A DNA stretch of 64,000 nt from Caulobacter vibrioides (GCF_002310375.3 NZ_CP023315.3:558001-622000), one strand, 5' to 3'; positions 30,901 through 41,843 are shown, counted from the stretch's first letter. Numbers and translations: made by a program. The notes: generated by a model from the sequence alone, not told the origin.

Positions 30901-31071
30901 GGGGAACTCGACGTTCGGGAACTGCTTGATCGGCAGGCCCAGATAGGCGCCGACGCCGGCGATCATCAGGGCGATGAACACCACGGCCACGGGGATCGGG
31001 TTGCGGATCGCCCAGGCCGAGACGCGCAACTGCCCTGTCGCGTGCTCGCTCGTATTGTTCTGCTCGCTCAT
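27946..31071 (-). CDS. RND multidrug efflux permease (AcrB/MexB type)
   Basis: A 1041-residue inner-membrane pump with the canonical twelve-helix, two-loop plan. An N-terminal helix (IPVAVVFIALMIAGVGAYLG) leads into the first large periplasmic loop; TLVIGILVDDAVVEIENIEK is the helix-4 motif with the paired aspartates that relay protons. The second half repeats the plan, with LIGFLMLMGLAAKNSILLVE-like helices. It works as a trimer driven by the proton gradient, with the adaptor and outer-membrane channel encoded just upstream. Its ATG overlaps the adaptor's stop (TGATG), indicating coupled translation. The substrate is unknown; the long second loop and lack of heavy-metal residues favour hydrophobic compounds. 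Confidence 0.92.
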   Translation of the reverse strand: MSEQNNTSEHATGQLRVSAWAIRNPIPVAVVFIALMIAGVGAYLGLPIKQFPNVEFPAVTVTVTQSGAAPGEMETQVTRPIEDAVASISNVKTIRSSVVQGASTTTIEFNLGEDLQKVTDEVRSKVDQARAVLPREVDEPLVQRLEITSAPIITYAVSAPGMSATDLSWFIDDTVTRALQGEKGVAQVARVGGVDREINVIIDPDRMASFGVTAPQLNQALASFSVDAPGGRASIGGREQTLRVLGAATTIEQLRQITIPVAGGRYVKLTDVAQVGQGSEEERGFARLDGRPVVAFQVMKTRDSSDVAVEDRVKVAVDQLAAKTPGVTFVKIFSTVDETRASFKATEHTLLEGMLLASLVVFLFLREWRATLITAIAMPVSLVPTFAFMAFMGFSLNVVTLLALTLVIGILVDDAVVEIENIEKRVARGQRPFQAAMEGADAIGLAVVATTFTIVAVFVPVSFMPGMPGQFFKEFGLTVAVAVLFSLVVARLLTPLLAAYFLKPAKAPHPRKPFEGFYRNILDWSLDHRILACVIGGLIFIGSIMLAGLLPTAFQPPANNNYYYLKVQGPPGATVADMDRTVQAVTTMFRKRPEVTHVFAQVGSNIGSGWGGQSSADIRDATITIVLTGDRDLTVTEIKQEVRDGLRDIPDARVNLLGDWGSSDVQTILVAEDGPLLERTAAKIEQEMQGLSTVADPRPSSPPSGPEILIRPKADEAARLGVSSADIAAIARVATVGDIDANVAKMTQGERRIPIRVRLPAESRQDLEALGALQVPTANGGSTRLDTVAELSFQAGPAKIDRFARKRQVTIEADLNNGAQLGQAMTDVGNLPTMKNLPPGVGPASAGDQEAFVELFTGFAVALLSAVGLVFGVLVLLFRSFFKPITILSALPLAIGGAFFALLVMGQSLSMPSLIGFLMLMGLAAKNSILLVEYAIEQERAGLSQREAIIDACHERARPIVMTTLAMMAGMLPTALGIGTGAEFRQPMAVAVIGGLITSTVLSLVLVPVVYEIVDDFEMWLKPKLARVITPREAPGQTPIA

Positions 31072-32135
31072 CAGCGGGCCGCCTGCTGGGCCGCCGCCGG
31101 ACGGATCACGTCACCGTCGCTGACGAAGGCGGCGCCGCCGAGGACGATGCGCGTGCCGGCGGCCGGCCCTTGCACCACCTGAGCCCAGCCGCCGCCCTTC
31201 TGGCCGATCTTCACAGGAACCTGCTTGGCGCGGTTGTTGCTGTCGACCGTCATCAGGAACAGGCCATCGGCCTCGTAGCGGATCGCCGCTTCCGGAACCG
31301 CCGTCACCGGCGTGCCGGAGGCGCCGAAGGTGGCGCGGCCAAAGCCGCCCGGGCGCAGGTCGGGGCGGACCGGCAGGCGAATGCGAACCTTGCCCAGACG
31401 GCTGGCGCTGTCGACGCGCGGGCTGACCAGGCGGACGACACCCGTGAGGGCCTGGCCGGCGGGCAGCGACACGGCCACCGATTGGCCGGCGCGGACGCCG
31501 CCCAGGTCGGCTTCATTGACCTCGGCGTCCAGCTCCACCAGACCGTCGCGGGCGATGGTGAACCACGGGGCGGTCCCGCCGCCGGCGATCTGGCCGGGTT
31601 GGACCCCGCGCGACAGCACGCGGCCGCTGACGGGGGCGGTGATGGTCATGCGCGACGCGCGCGTCCGCAGTTCCTTCAGCGCCGCCTCCTGGGCCTTGGC
31701 CTGGTAGCGGCGCGTCTCGATCTGTTCCTGGCTGAGGACGCCTTGGCCATCGAGGCCCGACACCCGCGCCGCCTCGGCCTGGGCCTGGGCGGTCACTGCG
31801 GCCTGCTGATCGATCTGGGCGCGCAGCAGCGTGTCGTCCAACTGGACCAGAGGCTGACCGGCGCGGACCCAGTCGCCCTCATCGGCGTAGAGACGCGCCA
31901 CGCGGTAACCGGTAAGCTCCGATCCGACGGCGGCCTCCTCGCGGGAGACCAGCAGACCGGACGCCTCGATGCCGCCGCCCAGCGGACGGGTCTCGACGCT
32001 GCCGACGCTGACGGTGCGGGCCGAGGCGGCGGCGGGCGCGGCCTTGTCGCCCGTGGCGTCCTTCTTGTCGCCACAGGCGGTCAGTCCCACGCCGGCGCAG
32101 ACCAGGGCGGTGGCGATCAGATAGCGTGTCGTCAT
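31071..32135 (-). CDS. RND efflux periplasmic adaptor (membrane fusion) lipoprotein
   Basis: A 354-residue adaptor that links the RND pump to the outer-membrane channel. It has a lipoprotein signal (MTTRYLIATALVCAGVGLTAC, lipobox LTAC) so it is anchored to the inner membrane. The biotinyl-lipoyl half-motifs (YADEGDWVRAGQPLVQLDD and ITAPVSGRVLSRGVQPGQIA) flank a short alpha-helical hairpin, followed by the beta-barrel domain. The ATG lies 11 bases after the stop of the outer-membrane gene, and its own stop overlaps the pump start. A longer N-terminus is possible but would bury the lipoprotein signal. Confidence 0.92.
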   Translation of the reverse strand: MTTRYLIATALVCAGVGLTACGDKKDATGDKAAPAAASARTVSVGSVETRPLGGGIEASGLLVSREEAAVGSELTGYRVARLYADEGDWVRAGQPLVQLDDTLLRAQIDQQAAVTAQAQAEAARVSGLDGQGVLSQEQIETRRYQAKAQEAALKELRTRASRMTITAPVSGRVLSRGVQPGQIAGGGTAPWFTIARDGLVELDAEVNEADLGGVRAGQSVAVSLPAGQALTGVVRLVSPRVDSASRLGKVRIRLPVRPDLRPGGFGRATFGASGTPVTAVPEAAIRYEADGLFLMTVDSNNRAKQVPVKIGQKGGGWAQVVQGPAAGTRIVLGGAAFVSDGDVIRPAAAQQAAR

Positions 32136-32146
32136 CGGAGCGGGTC

Positions 32147-33649
32147 TCACTGCGCGGAAGCCTTGGTCGGGACGGCCTCGGGCGACCAACCGCCGCCGAG
32201 AGCCTTGTAGGTTTGAACGGCGCGTTGCAGCGCCTGGGTCTGGGCGCCGGTGGCGGCCGAGCGGACGGCGCGCCAGGCCTGTTCGGCCTGCAGCGCTGTG
32301 GTCAGGTCCGTAAGGCCCGCCGCATAGCCCTTTCGGCTGGCCTCGTAGGCCACAGCGGCCCGGCGTTCGCCCGCCGAAAGCAGCGCGACGCGCCGTTCGT
32401 CGGCCGCCAACTGGACCAGGGCGTTGTCGGCCTCGCCGAACGCGTTTTGCACCGTTTTCTCGTAGGTGATCGCCGCCTGCTCGACCCGAGCGTTGCTGGC
32501 CTTGATGTCGGACATCAGCTTGGGGATGTTCAGGACCGGGATCGAGAGATTGGCGCCGACCGTCCAGGCCGAACTGGTCGTCGAGGTTTCCGCGCCCGCG
32601 TCCAGGAAGCTGGGCGTGATCGCCTTCGAAATTCCGATCCCCGGCTTGAGCGTGAGGGTGGGGAAGAGCGCCAACTCGCTGATGTTGAGGTTGCCCGACG
32701 CCGACGCCAGGCGCGCAGCGGCTTCACGCACGTCAGGACGCCGGGCCAGCAACTGGCTGGGCGCTGTGGCGGGGACGGCGGGCGGCTTGGCCAGCGACGG
32801 CGTGATCGCCAAGGACTCCAGCGGATCGACGCCCTTGCCGACCAGGATCAGAAGCGTACGGCGCGAGGCCCGAAGTTGGGCTTCCAGGGCGGCGACCTGG
32901 GCTTGGGCCTGGGCCAGGTCGGCAGCGGCGCGCTCGCCCTCGGATGTGGCGGTCAGACCGCGGCGGCCGCGCTCGCCGGCGACATCAGCCAGGGCCTTGG
33001 CGATGCGGACGCTTTCACGGGCGTCTTCGAGCTGGACCGCCAGACCGCGCGCTTCGAAATAGGCTTGGGCGACGTTGGCGGCCAGCGCGGCGCGAGCGCC
33101 CTCATAGGCGAAGCGAGCGGCGGCCATGTCGTTCTTGACCACCCGCAGCGCCGCGAGGCGACGCCCGACCAGGTCTAGCTCCCAAGAAACATCGAAATCG
33201 GCGGCGTAGGTCTTGCTTATGCCGCCTTGGGTGAAGCTCCCGGCGCCGCTCTGGTCGCTGATGTTCGTGTCTGTTCGTTGGGCCGAGCCGACAAGAGGCG
33301 TCTGCGGGATAAAGATCTGCCGCACCTGGCCCTGACGGATGGCGCGGGCCTCCTCCAGGCGCGCGGCGGCCAGCCGGGCGTCGGGGCTTTGGGCAAGGGC
33401 TGTGGTGACGAGCTCGTTGAGAACAGGGTCGCCGAACTGGATCCACCACTGGTCCAGGGCCTGGGTCGCGAGCGGCGTGGCGCTGGCCGCCTCATAGGCG
33501 GCCGGCAGCTTGGCGTCGACCTTGCGCGCCGGCGTCGTACAGGCCGCCAAGCCAGCGCTCAGGAACGCGAGCGTCGCGAGCTGAGCGGCGCGGGACAAGC
33601 CAGCGCGTTGGTCTGGTCGCTGGAGAGCGCCGGTCTTGGCGAGACGCAT
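32147..33649 (-). CDS. Outer-membrane efflux lipoprotein (TolC/NodT family)
   Basis: A 500-residue outer-membrane factor of the NodT/OprM branch, first gene of the efflux operon. It has a long basic N-terminus, a signal helix and a lipobox (SAGLAAC), as expected for the acylated OprM-like class. The mature part shows the two duplicated halves, each with a WELDLVGRR- or LLARRPDVREAAARL-type segment, and long alpha-helical stretches rich in Ala and Arg that build the periplasmic tunnel. The pattern FPTLTLKPGIGIS is typical. Gene order channel-adaptor-pump and the tight spacing predict one transcript; no regulator is adjacent on the same strand. Confidence 0.9.
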   Translation of the reverse strand: MRLAKTGALQRPDQRAGLSRAAQLATLAFLSAGLAACTTPARKVDAKLPAAYEAASATPLATQALDQWWIQFGDPVLNELVTTALAQSPDARLAAARLEEARAIRQGQVRQIFIPQTPLVGSAQRTDTNISDQSGAGSFTQGGISKTYAADFDVSWELDLVGRRLAALRVVKNDMAAARFAYEGARAALAANVAQAYFEARGLAVQLEDARESVRIAKALADVAGERGRRGLTATSEGERAAADLAQAQAQVAALEAQLRASRRTLLILVGKGVDPLESLAITPSLAKPPAVPATAPSQLLARRPDVREAAARLASASGNLNISELALFPTLTLKPGIGISKAITPSFLDAGAETSTTSSAWTVGANLSIPVLNIPKLMSDIKASNARVEQAAITYEKTVQNAFGEADNALVQLAADERRVALLSAGERRAAVAYEASRKGYAAGLTDLTTALQAEQAWRAVRSAATGAQTQALQRAVQTYKALGGGWSPEAVPTKASAQ

Positions 33650-34168
33650 GAAATTCGACCCAGTTGTTGTGACGCGCGACGCGCCCAGGCGACCAATGGT
33701 CTCCCAATTAGGGGTCTGGCCCCAGGAGGGAAACCCCTACTCGAAAGCTTTAACGGGGCTATTCGCCGGCCGGACGCAGTGTTGCGCGCCTTCGATCCCA
33801 TACCTGTCAGCAGTGTGGTGGATTGACGCGCCGAGCAACCGTGTCTTCTGGCGAAGGTTGACGCGACGGCAGAACATACCGCATCATCGAAACAGGTGTT
33901 CGACATAGTTCGTCGCGCGCCCGACTCGTCGCTGTCGGCGAGCCTGTTGCGTGGCTTTTCAGGCGTCCGGCCCCGGGGGATCAAGGCTTGTCGGCTTACT
34001 ACGGCGCATCTCAAGGTTTCGAAAAAGAACCCGCTAAGCGGCGCGGCTGCATCCGCGCCGAGGCGCGCGCCGGGATCCTGTCAGGAACGCCGCCGCCCAG
34101 CTGAACGCGATATGGCCCCGCGAAAAGACGACCGGCCAATCAAGAACGAACCGAGGGAGGGAATACGA
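33650..34168. other. Divergent region between the efflux operon and the TonB-dependent receptor
   Basis: 519 bases. The receptor's reading frame is open upstream as far as 33896, but that part has no signal peptide or ribosome-binding site. Two TTGACGC sequences (33823-33829 and 33858-33864), 35 bases apart, resemble -35 elements pointing to the receptor, without convincing -10 partners. AGGGGTCTGGCCCC near 33709 could fold into a small hairpin. I see no gene here. Confidence 0.5.
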
Positions 34169-37162
34169 ATGAACAGAAGCAGCTTCCTGCGTGGGGGATC
34201 ATGCCTTGCGCTGGCCCTGGCGATGGCGAGCGCGGCTCAGGCCCAACAGGCCCAGAAGCCGGATGTGTCGACCCAGGTCGAGGAGGTCGTCGTCACGGGC
34301 TCCTTCATCCGGGGAACGCCCGAGGATGCGGCCCTGCCGGTTGAGGTGATCGGCGCCGAGGAGCTGCAGAAGCGCGGGTCGCCCTCCACCGTCGAGCTGC
34401 TCAAGGCGCTTTCGGTCTCCAACGGCGTTCTGGGCGACACCAACCAGTTCGATAGCCGCGCCCAGGGGTCGGAAGGCTCGGGTTCGGTGAACCTGCGGGG
34501 TCTTGGGTCACAACGCACCTTGGTGCTGCTGAACGGCCGCCGCCTGGCGATCAATCCGTTTGGCCAGGCCGGAGCCGGCATCGTCGACACCAACATCATC
34601 CCCGCCGCCGCCATCGGCCGCCTGGAAGTGCTGAAGGACGGCGCGGCCGCCACCTATGGCTCGGACGCCATCGCCGGCGTCGTCAACTTCATCACCAAGA
34701 AGAACTTCGAGGGTCTGGAGGTCGGCGCCGACTACCGTCACATCAACGGTTCGGACGGCGATTACGGGCTGAACTTCACCTGGGGCAAGGTCTGGGAGAA
34801 CGGCAATGTCCTGGCCAGCCTGGGCTGGCAACATCGCTCGAAGCTCTCGGTCGCTGAGCGCGATTGGGCCAATCAGTCCTATCTGAGCAATCCCGAGGCG
34901 GGCTGGTCGGCCGCCGGCAACCCGTCGACCTTCATTCCGCTGGCCAGCACCACCAACGGCATGCGCGACCCGGCCTGCTCGAGCTTGGGCGGTTTCGCCG
35001 GTTTCAGCGGCCTGACGCCGGTCTGCTACTGGCACTATACGCCCTTCGACAACCTGGTCGAAAAGTCCAACGCGATCCAGGCCTATGCCGAAGCCAACGC
35101 GGACCTGTCGGCCACGACCAAGTTACACATCGAGGTCCTCTACGCGCACACCGACGTGCCCGAGTGGAACACCTCGCCGTCCTACGCCGCCCTGGCCGTG
35201 CCGACCGCCGAGGCCTCACCCGTTCCCGGGCGCTACATCGTGCCGGCCTCCAACCCTGGCCTGATCGCCTTCATGGCGGCCAATCCGACGGTGCAGCTGT
35301 CCAGCCTGGTGACCGGCGCGGTCTCCACCGTTCCCAGCTCCGTCTTCGCATTCGGCGCGATCAACGCCGCCAACCGGCCGTTCGGCATCGGCGGCAATCC
35401 AAAGTTCGGCTATGGGCCCTCGATCGGCGCGCGGTCGTTCGACGCCTTCCGGGTGTCGGCCGACCTTTCGGGCGAGTTCGAGAACGGCATCGGCTGGGAC
35501 GTGGCCCTGACCTACTCCCAAGAGATCGGCATTCGCACCGGCTATGACACGCTGGTCAACCGCTTCGCCCTGGCGCTGCAGGGCCTGGGCGGCCCACTCT
35601 GCGACAGCAACCCGTCGCTGCCGGGCGTCCAGGGCACGGCCGGCGTCGGTCAGTGCATGTATTACAACCCCTTCGCCAGCGCGATCCCGGGCAACGCCAT
35701 CACGGGCCAGGCCAACGCCGGCTACAGCCCGGCTCTGGCCAACAACAAGGATCTGGTCGACTGGTTCTTCAAGAAGCTGTCGACCAAGCAGGCCTCGCGC
35801 CTGTTCGTCGGCGAGGCGGTGTTGAACGGCAAGACCAACATCACCTTGAAGGGCGGCGACATCGCCTGGGCCGCGGGCGTTCAGTATCGCCGCAGCTACT
35901 TCACCGCCGACTACAACGACATCAGCAACGCGGCGATCAACCCGTGCGTCAATACGCCGGACTTCGGCGTTACCACCTGCACAGGTTCGGTGCGCAACGG
36001 GCCGTTCATGTTCCTGGGCGTCGGCAATGAGGCTGACAATCAGAGCGACGTGACGGCGGCGTTCGGTGAACTCTCCGTGCCGATCACCGATGACTTCCAG
36101 GCGCAGCTCGCCGCGCGCTTCGAGCAGTACGGCGGCGCGGTCGGCTCGACCTTCAATCCGAAGGCCTCGCTGCGCTGGCAGGCCACGCCGTGGCTGGCCT
36201 TGCGCGCCTCGGCCGGCTCGACGTTCCGCGGGCCGCCGGATCCGCTGACCACCACCACCTCGGTGACCTCGCTGCAGGGCATTCTGGGCGTGTTCCGCGC
36301 CGTCGACATCTACGGCAACCCGAACCTGAAGCCGGAAAAGGCCCAGACCTACAACTTCGGCCTCCTGTTCAAGACAGGGGATTTCAAGGCCAGCGTCGAC
36401 TACTTCTACTTCGACTTTAAGGATCCCATCGTCGCCGAGCCGGTCGCGGGCATGGTCGCCTCGCTCTATCCGAACGGCGCGGCCGGCGCGAACAACTGCG
36501 CCGATCCAGCCTATGCCGGCTTGGTGTCGCGCTTCACCTTTACCGGCGCCTGCACCACCCCGACGACCAGCATCGCGCGCCTGCGCACCAACTATATCAA
36601 CGGCGCGCCGGTGAAGAACGCGGGCTTCGACTTCTCGGCCGACTATCGGTTCCGGGATGTCATGGGCGGGGATGTCTCGGTCGGCGGCTCGGCGACCTAC
36701 ATCCAGAAGTACAAGGTCGGCGCCACCCAGGTGGAAGGCATCACCGTGGAGAAGGCGTTCGACGCTGTGGGCCTGCTGAACTACCAGACGACCGTCGTGC
36801 CGATCCCGAAGTGGAAGGGTGACGCCTATGCGGAATGGAGTTCTGGTCCGCACAACCTGCGTCTGTCGGTGCACTACATCGGCGCCTACACCGACCAGCG
36901 CACCGCGCCGTTCGCGACCAACGCCTACAAGGACACCACGGGCGCGGGCGTCACGGTCAGCGCGGGCAAGAAGATCGAAAAGCAGATCCTGACCAACCTC
37001 GCCTATCGCGTCTTCCTGCCCTGGGACACCACAGCGACCCTGGCGATCACCAACATCTTCGACAAGGACCCGTCCTACGCCCGGCTCGACCTGGGCTACG
37101 ACCCCTTCACCGGCGATCCGCTGGGCCGCACCTACAAGGTGGGCCTGCGTAAGAAGTTCTAG
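34169..37162 (+). CDS. TonB-dependent outer-membrane receptor
   Basis: A 997-residue outer-membrane transporter. The signal peptide ends AMASAAQAQQAQ, a TonB-box-like VEEVVVTGSFIRG follows, then the plug domain (ALPVEVIGAEELQKRG; VNLRGLGSQRTLVLLNGRR; LEVLKDGAAATYGSDAIAG) and a long 22-stranded barrel ending RTYKVGLRKKF with the usual terminal Phe. The ligand is not evident: there is no siderophore operon nearby, and Caulobacter uses many such receptors for sugars and other carbon sources. The ATG at 34169 has GGGAGG 8 bases before it, which decides against the longer open frame. A terminator-like hairpin follows. Confidence 0.93.
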   Translation: MNRSSFLRGGSCLALALAMASAAQAQQAQKPDVSTQVEEVVVTGSFIRGTPEDAALPVEVIGAEELQKRGSPSTVELLKALSVSNGVLGDTNQFDSRAQGSEGSGSVNLRGLGSQRTLVLLNGRRLAINPFGQAGAGIVDTNIIPAAAIGRLEVLKDGAAATYGSDAIAGVVNFITKKNFEGLEVGADYRHINGSDGDYGLNFTWGKVWENGNVLASLGWQHRSKLSVAERDWANQSYLSNPEAGWSAAGNPSTFIPLASTTNGMRDPACSSLGGFAGFSGLTPVCYWHYTPFDNLVEKSNAIQAYAEANADLSATTKLHIEVLYAHTDVPEWNTSPSYAALAVPTAEASPVPGRYIVPASNPGLIAFMAANPTVQLSSLVTGAVSTVPSSVFAFGAINAANRPFGIGGNPKFGYGPSIGARSFDAFRVSADLSGEFENGIGWDVALTYSQEIGIRTGYDTLVNRFALALQGLGGPLCDSNPSLPGVQGTAGVGQCMYYNPFASAIPGNAITGQANAGYSPALANNKDLVDWFFKKLSTKQASRLFVGEAVLNGKTNITLKGGDIAWAAGVQYRRSYFTADYNDISNAAINPCVNTPDFGVTTCTGSVRNGPFMFLGVGNEADNQSDVTAAFGELSVPITDDFQAQLAARFEQYGGAVGSTFNPKASLRWQATPWLALRASAGSTFRGPPDPLTTTTSVTSLQGILGVFRAVDIYGNPNLKPEKAQTYNFGLLFKTGDFKASVDYFYFDFKDPIVAEPVAGMVASLYPNGAAGANNCADPAYAGLVSRFTFTGACTTPTTSIARLRTNYINGAPVKNAGFDFSADYRFRDVMGGDVSVGGSATYIQKYKVGATQVEGITVEKAFDAVGLLNYQTTVVPIPKWKGDAYAEWSSGPHNLRLSVHYIGAYTDQRTAPFATNAYKDTTGAGVTVSAGKKIEKQILTNLAYRVFLPWDTTATLAITNIFDKDPSYARLDLGYDPFTGDPLGRTYKVGLRKKF

Positions 37163-37187
37163 TTCCTCGGAGCGTGTGGGAACTTGC

Positions 37188-37222
37188 GGCGCGTCCTTCC
37201 CCCAAGGACGCGCCGTCTTCTT
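37188..37222. terminator. Terminator-like hairpin after the TonB-dependent receptor
   Basis: GGCGCGTCCTT pairs with AAGGACGCGCC (11 bp) over a 5-base loop, followed by GTCTTCTTGT. It sits between convergent genes and could serve both. Confidence 0.75.
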
Positions 37223-37288
37223 GTCTGGCGCTGCGCGCTGCAGCCAGATCGCGGACCAAGGGTCGCGTTGGAGGGCCTCGGCTGGGAG

Positions 37289-38404
37289 TTAGAGCCAGTC
37301 CAGCAGGCTCGCGGGTCCGGCCACTGAGCCGTCGGCGTTGAACATCTGCGCCAGCTTCTCGCGCGAGGCCTGCAGATCCGTCATCTTGGCGTAGATCTCG
37401 GGCGTCCAGCCGGCGGCTTGTCGTTCTTCAGCGGTCATGGCCGCGTAGCGGGTGATCATGGCCTTGCCAAAGCCGCCGGCCTCGTCGGCGGTGGACTGGT
37501 AGCTGGCCTTGATGGCGGCGCTGTCGCGAGTACGAATTTCCGCCTTGGCCTGAGCGATCTCATGGGTCGAGAACTGGTCGTCCTTGTTCAGGGCGATGGC
37601 GGATAGCGAGCGATCGTCGAAACGACGGAAGTCGATCTCGCCATTGTCGCGGTCCTTGGCGGCCTCGGGGGCGAAGGCCAGTTCGTACTGCTTGTCCAGC
37701 GCCAGGCGGACATCGCCGGCGACCTTGCCGAAGTCTCGGGTCTTGGCTCCGGCCACGGCGCTGCCGGTTTCCTTCATGTAGGCGGCCACGCTGTCGTTCG
37801 CGATGCCGGCCGGCGCCAGACCCGGGCGGGCGATGGCCTGCTTGCGCCCCTCGACCAGCGCCTCGTGATCGCGGGCCCAGGCGGCGGAAGCCTTCTCCTC
37901 GGGGCCTGCCGTGTCCAGATGGTCCAGCGCCGCCTGATAGAGACTTGCGTAGTCGCCGGTGAGCCTGGCCTGAGCGGCGGGGGCGGCGAGCACGGCGTCC
38001 TGCTGTGATTTCAGGCCCAGGGCGGCGACCACCTGCTGCTCCATCGGGAACTGCCCGCCCTTGTTGCTGGCCACCGCATGCAGCGCGCGCCGATCCAGAG
38101 CCGTCAGGTCGATCGTGGGCGCGCCGTCCTTCAGCGCGCTGGCCGCGCCGGCCGCCTTCAGGCGTGCGGTGATCTGGGTCCTGGCCTCGGCGACCACCGT
38201 CTCGATCGTTCGGGAGTCGGTCTGCGCCTTCAGCGCCGCCTGGGCGGCGGGCGACAGGGTGACGTTCACCGCCGGGGTGTTGATGGTCTCGCTCTGGTCG
38301 CGGGTCTTGGCCTGGGCGGCCGCCTGACTGGCGCGTTGCGCCGCCGTCTGGCCTGCAGAGAGGCCTGGCGCATAGGTCGACGCATACGGATTAATCGTCG
38401 TCAT
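37289..38404 (-). CDS. Hypothetical protein with an internal repeat
   Basis: A 371-residue protein I cannot assign to a family. It starts with a low-complexity Ala/Gln-rich region (residues 14-36) and a segment INTPAVNVTLSPAAQAALKA that resembles motifs near the N-termini of flagellar or surface-associated proteins in this group. Two segments are clearly related: residues 98-124 (IDLTALDRRALHAVASNKGG and following) and 256-282 (IDFRRFDDRSLSAIALNKDD and following), sharing D-x-R-x-L-x-A and NKxxQF. No signal peptide or membrane helix is seen, so it should be cytoplasmic or exported by a non-Sec route. Genes on both sides are unrelated. Confidence 0.72.
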   Translation of the reverse strand: MTTINPYASTYAPGLSAGQTAAQRASQAAAQAKTRDQSETINTPAVNVTLSPAAQAALKAQTDSRTIETVVAEARTQITARLKAAGAASALKDGAPTIDLTALDRRALHAVASNKGGQFPMEQQVVAALGLKSQQDAVLAAPAAQARLTGDYASLYQAALDHLDTAGPEEKASAAWARDHEALVEGRKQAIARPGLAPAGIANDSVAAYMKETGSAVAGAKTRDFGKVAGDVRLALDKQYELAFAPEAAKDRDNGEIDFRRFDDRSLSAIALNKDDQFSTHEIAQAKAEIRTRDSAAIKASYQSTADEAGGFGKAMITRYAAMTAEERQAAGWTPEIYAKMTDLQASREKLAQMFNADGSVAGPASLLDWL

Positions 38405-38503
38405 GGCGCGCGACTTCTAGCGAATCGAGGTCTCGATGCTAGCAGCCGCCCGCTGGCTTGGGCGCCCTATGGTTAATTGGCCGCGGCGCCGCGTGAAGAG
38501 CGG

Positions 38504-39730
38504 CTAGCTGAGCAGCCCCGTCAGCAGCGGACGGGCGAACAGATCCGCAGCCTCCTCACGCTGCAGGCCGGGAACCCAGGCCTCAAGCGAGGCGGCGGCG
38601 TTCAGCATCGAGTTGATCATGTGCGCGGCGATGCTGGCGTCGACCGCCCGGATCGATCCATCGGCGACACCATCCGAGATGATCGACGCAAAGCGTTGCC
38701 AGCCCCGCATGTAGCCATCAGCCATGTCGCTTCGCAGCGGCTCGGGCAGCGCGCCCAGCGACGAGGCGCGCAGCAGGGGGCCGTGCTCGGACAGTTGATA
38801 GCTGGTCAGTCCAGCGGCGGTCGACACCAGCTGGGTCCAGCTGTCGGTCGGCAGGGCGCGGGCGTCCAGTTGCGACCGGCGGGTGACGGTGAAGGTGCGC
38901 TCGAAGCACTCGGTGACCAGCGCGTCCTTGTCGTCGTGGTGGTGATAGAACGAACCCTTGGTGACATTGAGCGCCGCAGAAATCTCCTCGACCGAAGCGC
39001 CGCGATAGCCCCGCTGGTTGATCAGCCGCGTCGCCGCCACCAGGAAGGTTTCGCGCCACTCCAGGCCCTCGGGCGACAGAGGCGTCGGATCGGGCAGGGG
39101 GCGAGGGGCCCATGCGCCATGCGCCGCCGGCAGGCCCTTCAGCAGGATGTCGCTCATCCGCTCGAGCACCCGGCCGTAGTCCTCGACATCGTAGCGGCGC
39201 AGCCAGCGGCCGGACCAGAACACCTGCTCCATCAAAAGATGGGTGCGCGCGTTGCGCTGGCGCTTGTCGAGGTGCGCCAGAGACGGATCGTCGAAGAAGC
39301 TCCGCACCCGCCGAAACAGGTCGTTGAACGCGCCGATGACCGAGCCCCGCAAGGGCTCCTTCAGCGCCTTGATCTCGGCGAAGCTGGTCAGCGGCGTCGC
39401 CTCGCCCATACGGACGCGACGGTTCAGGTCGAGATAGAGATCCAGAAACTTGACGATCCGCGCGGCGGGGCTCGCTTCGACGGCGGCCTGCTCGACCATC
39501 GCCTCGAAACGCTCGAGCCCGCGCATGAAGCAGGCGGCGGCCAGATCGTCCTTCTTGCGATAGTAGTAGGTGACGCTGGTGGTGTTGAGGCCAACGCTGG
39601 CGGCGACATCGGCCAGCGTCATGCCGCGCACGCCCTGGCGGTTCAGGATCGTCGTGGCCGCCGCCAGGATCGTCTCCTTCTTCCGCGCGTAGCGCGCCGT
39701 CGCCGCTCCCGCGATCCGACCGTCGTCCAT
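38504..39730 (-). CDS. Tandem TetR-family transcriptional regulator (two TetR units in one chain)
   Basis: A 408-residue protein with two complete TetR-like units. The first DNA-binding domain contains RGMTLADVAASVGLNTTSVT and YYYRKKDDLAAACF; the second, roughly 240 residues later, contains YRGASVEEISAALNVTKGSF and YHHHDDKDALVTECF. Each is followed by a helical ligand/dimer domain. Ordinary TetR regulators are about 200 residues and dimerise; this one is a covalent double. Target genes and ligand are unknown; the TetR fold usually represses efflux or lipid genes, and the efflux operon lies about 5 kb away. The start is uncertain: ATG at 39730 or GTG at 39733 (GAGGA 7 bases upstream) is preferred over ATG at 39754. 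Confidence 0.85.
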   Translation of the reverse strand: MDDGRIAGAATARYARKKETILAAATTILNRQGVRGMTLADVAASVGLNTTSVTYYYRKKDDLAAACFMRGLERFEAMVEQAAVEASPAARIVKFLDLYLDLNRRVRMGEATPLTSFAEIKALKEPLRGSVIGAFNDLFRRVRSFFDDPSLAHLDKRQRNARTHLLMEQVFWSGRWLRRYDVEDYGRVLERMSDILLKGLPAAHGAWAPRPLPDPTPLSPEGLEWRETFLVAATRLINQRGYRGASVEEISAALNVTKGSFYHHHDDKDALVTECFERTFTVTRRSQLDARALPTDSWTQLVSTAAGLTSYQLSEHGPLLRASSLGALPEPLRSDMADGYMRGWQRFASIISDGVADGSIRAVDASIAAHMINSMLNAAASLEAWVPGLQREEAADLFARPLLTGLLS

Positions 39731-39914
39731 CACCTTCAAATCCTCGGGTCCCATCACGACCGACGGTCGCGCCGGCCACTGGACTCTCGCGTCCAACTTA
39801 GGCGTCCCTCGGGTTGGCTGAAAGGCCAACGCCGTCCGTCGCGGGACAATAGTGGGTGCCTACAGCCTCGTTTTGTCAGGATTGTTGCAAGGCGGAGCTG
39901 TTTTTCACCGCAGC

Positions 39915-41843
<1,929 letters not shown>

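Noticed and set aside
33896..34168. An N-terminal extension of the TonB-dependent receptor
   Set aside because: The frame is open but lacks a signal peptide and ribosome-binding site; GGGAGG and a signal peptide mark 34169.
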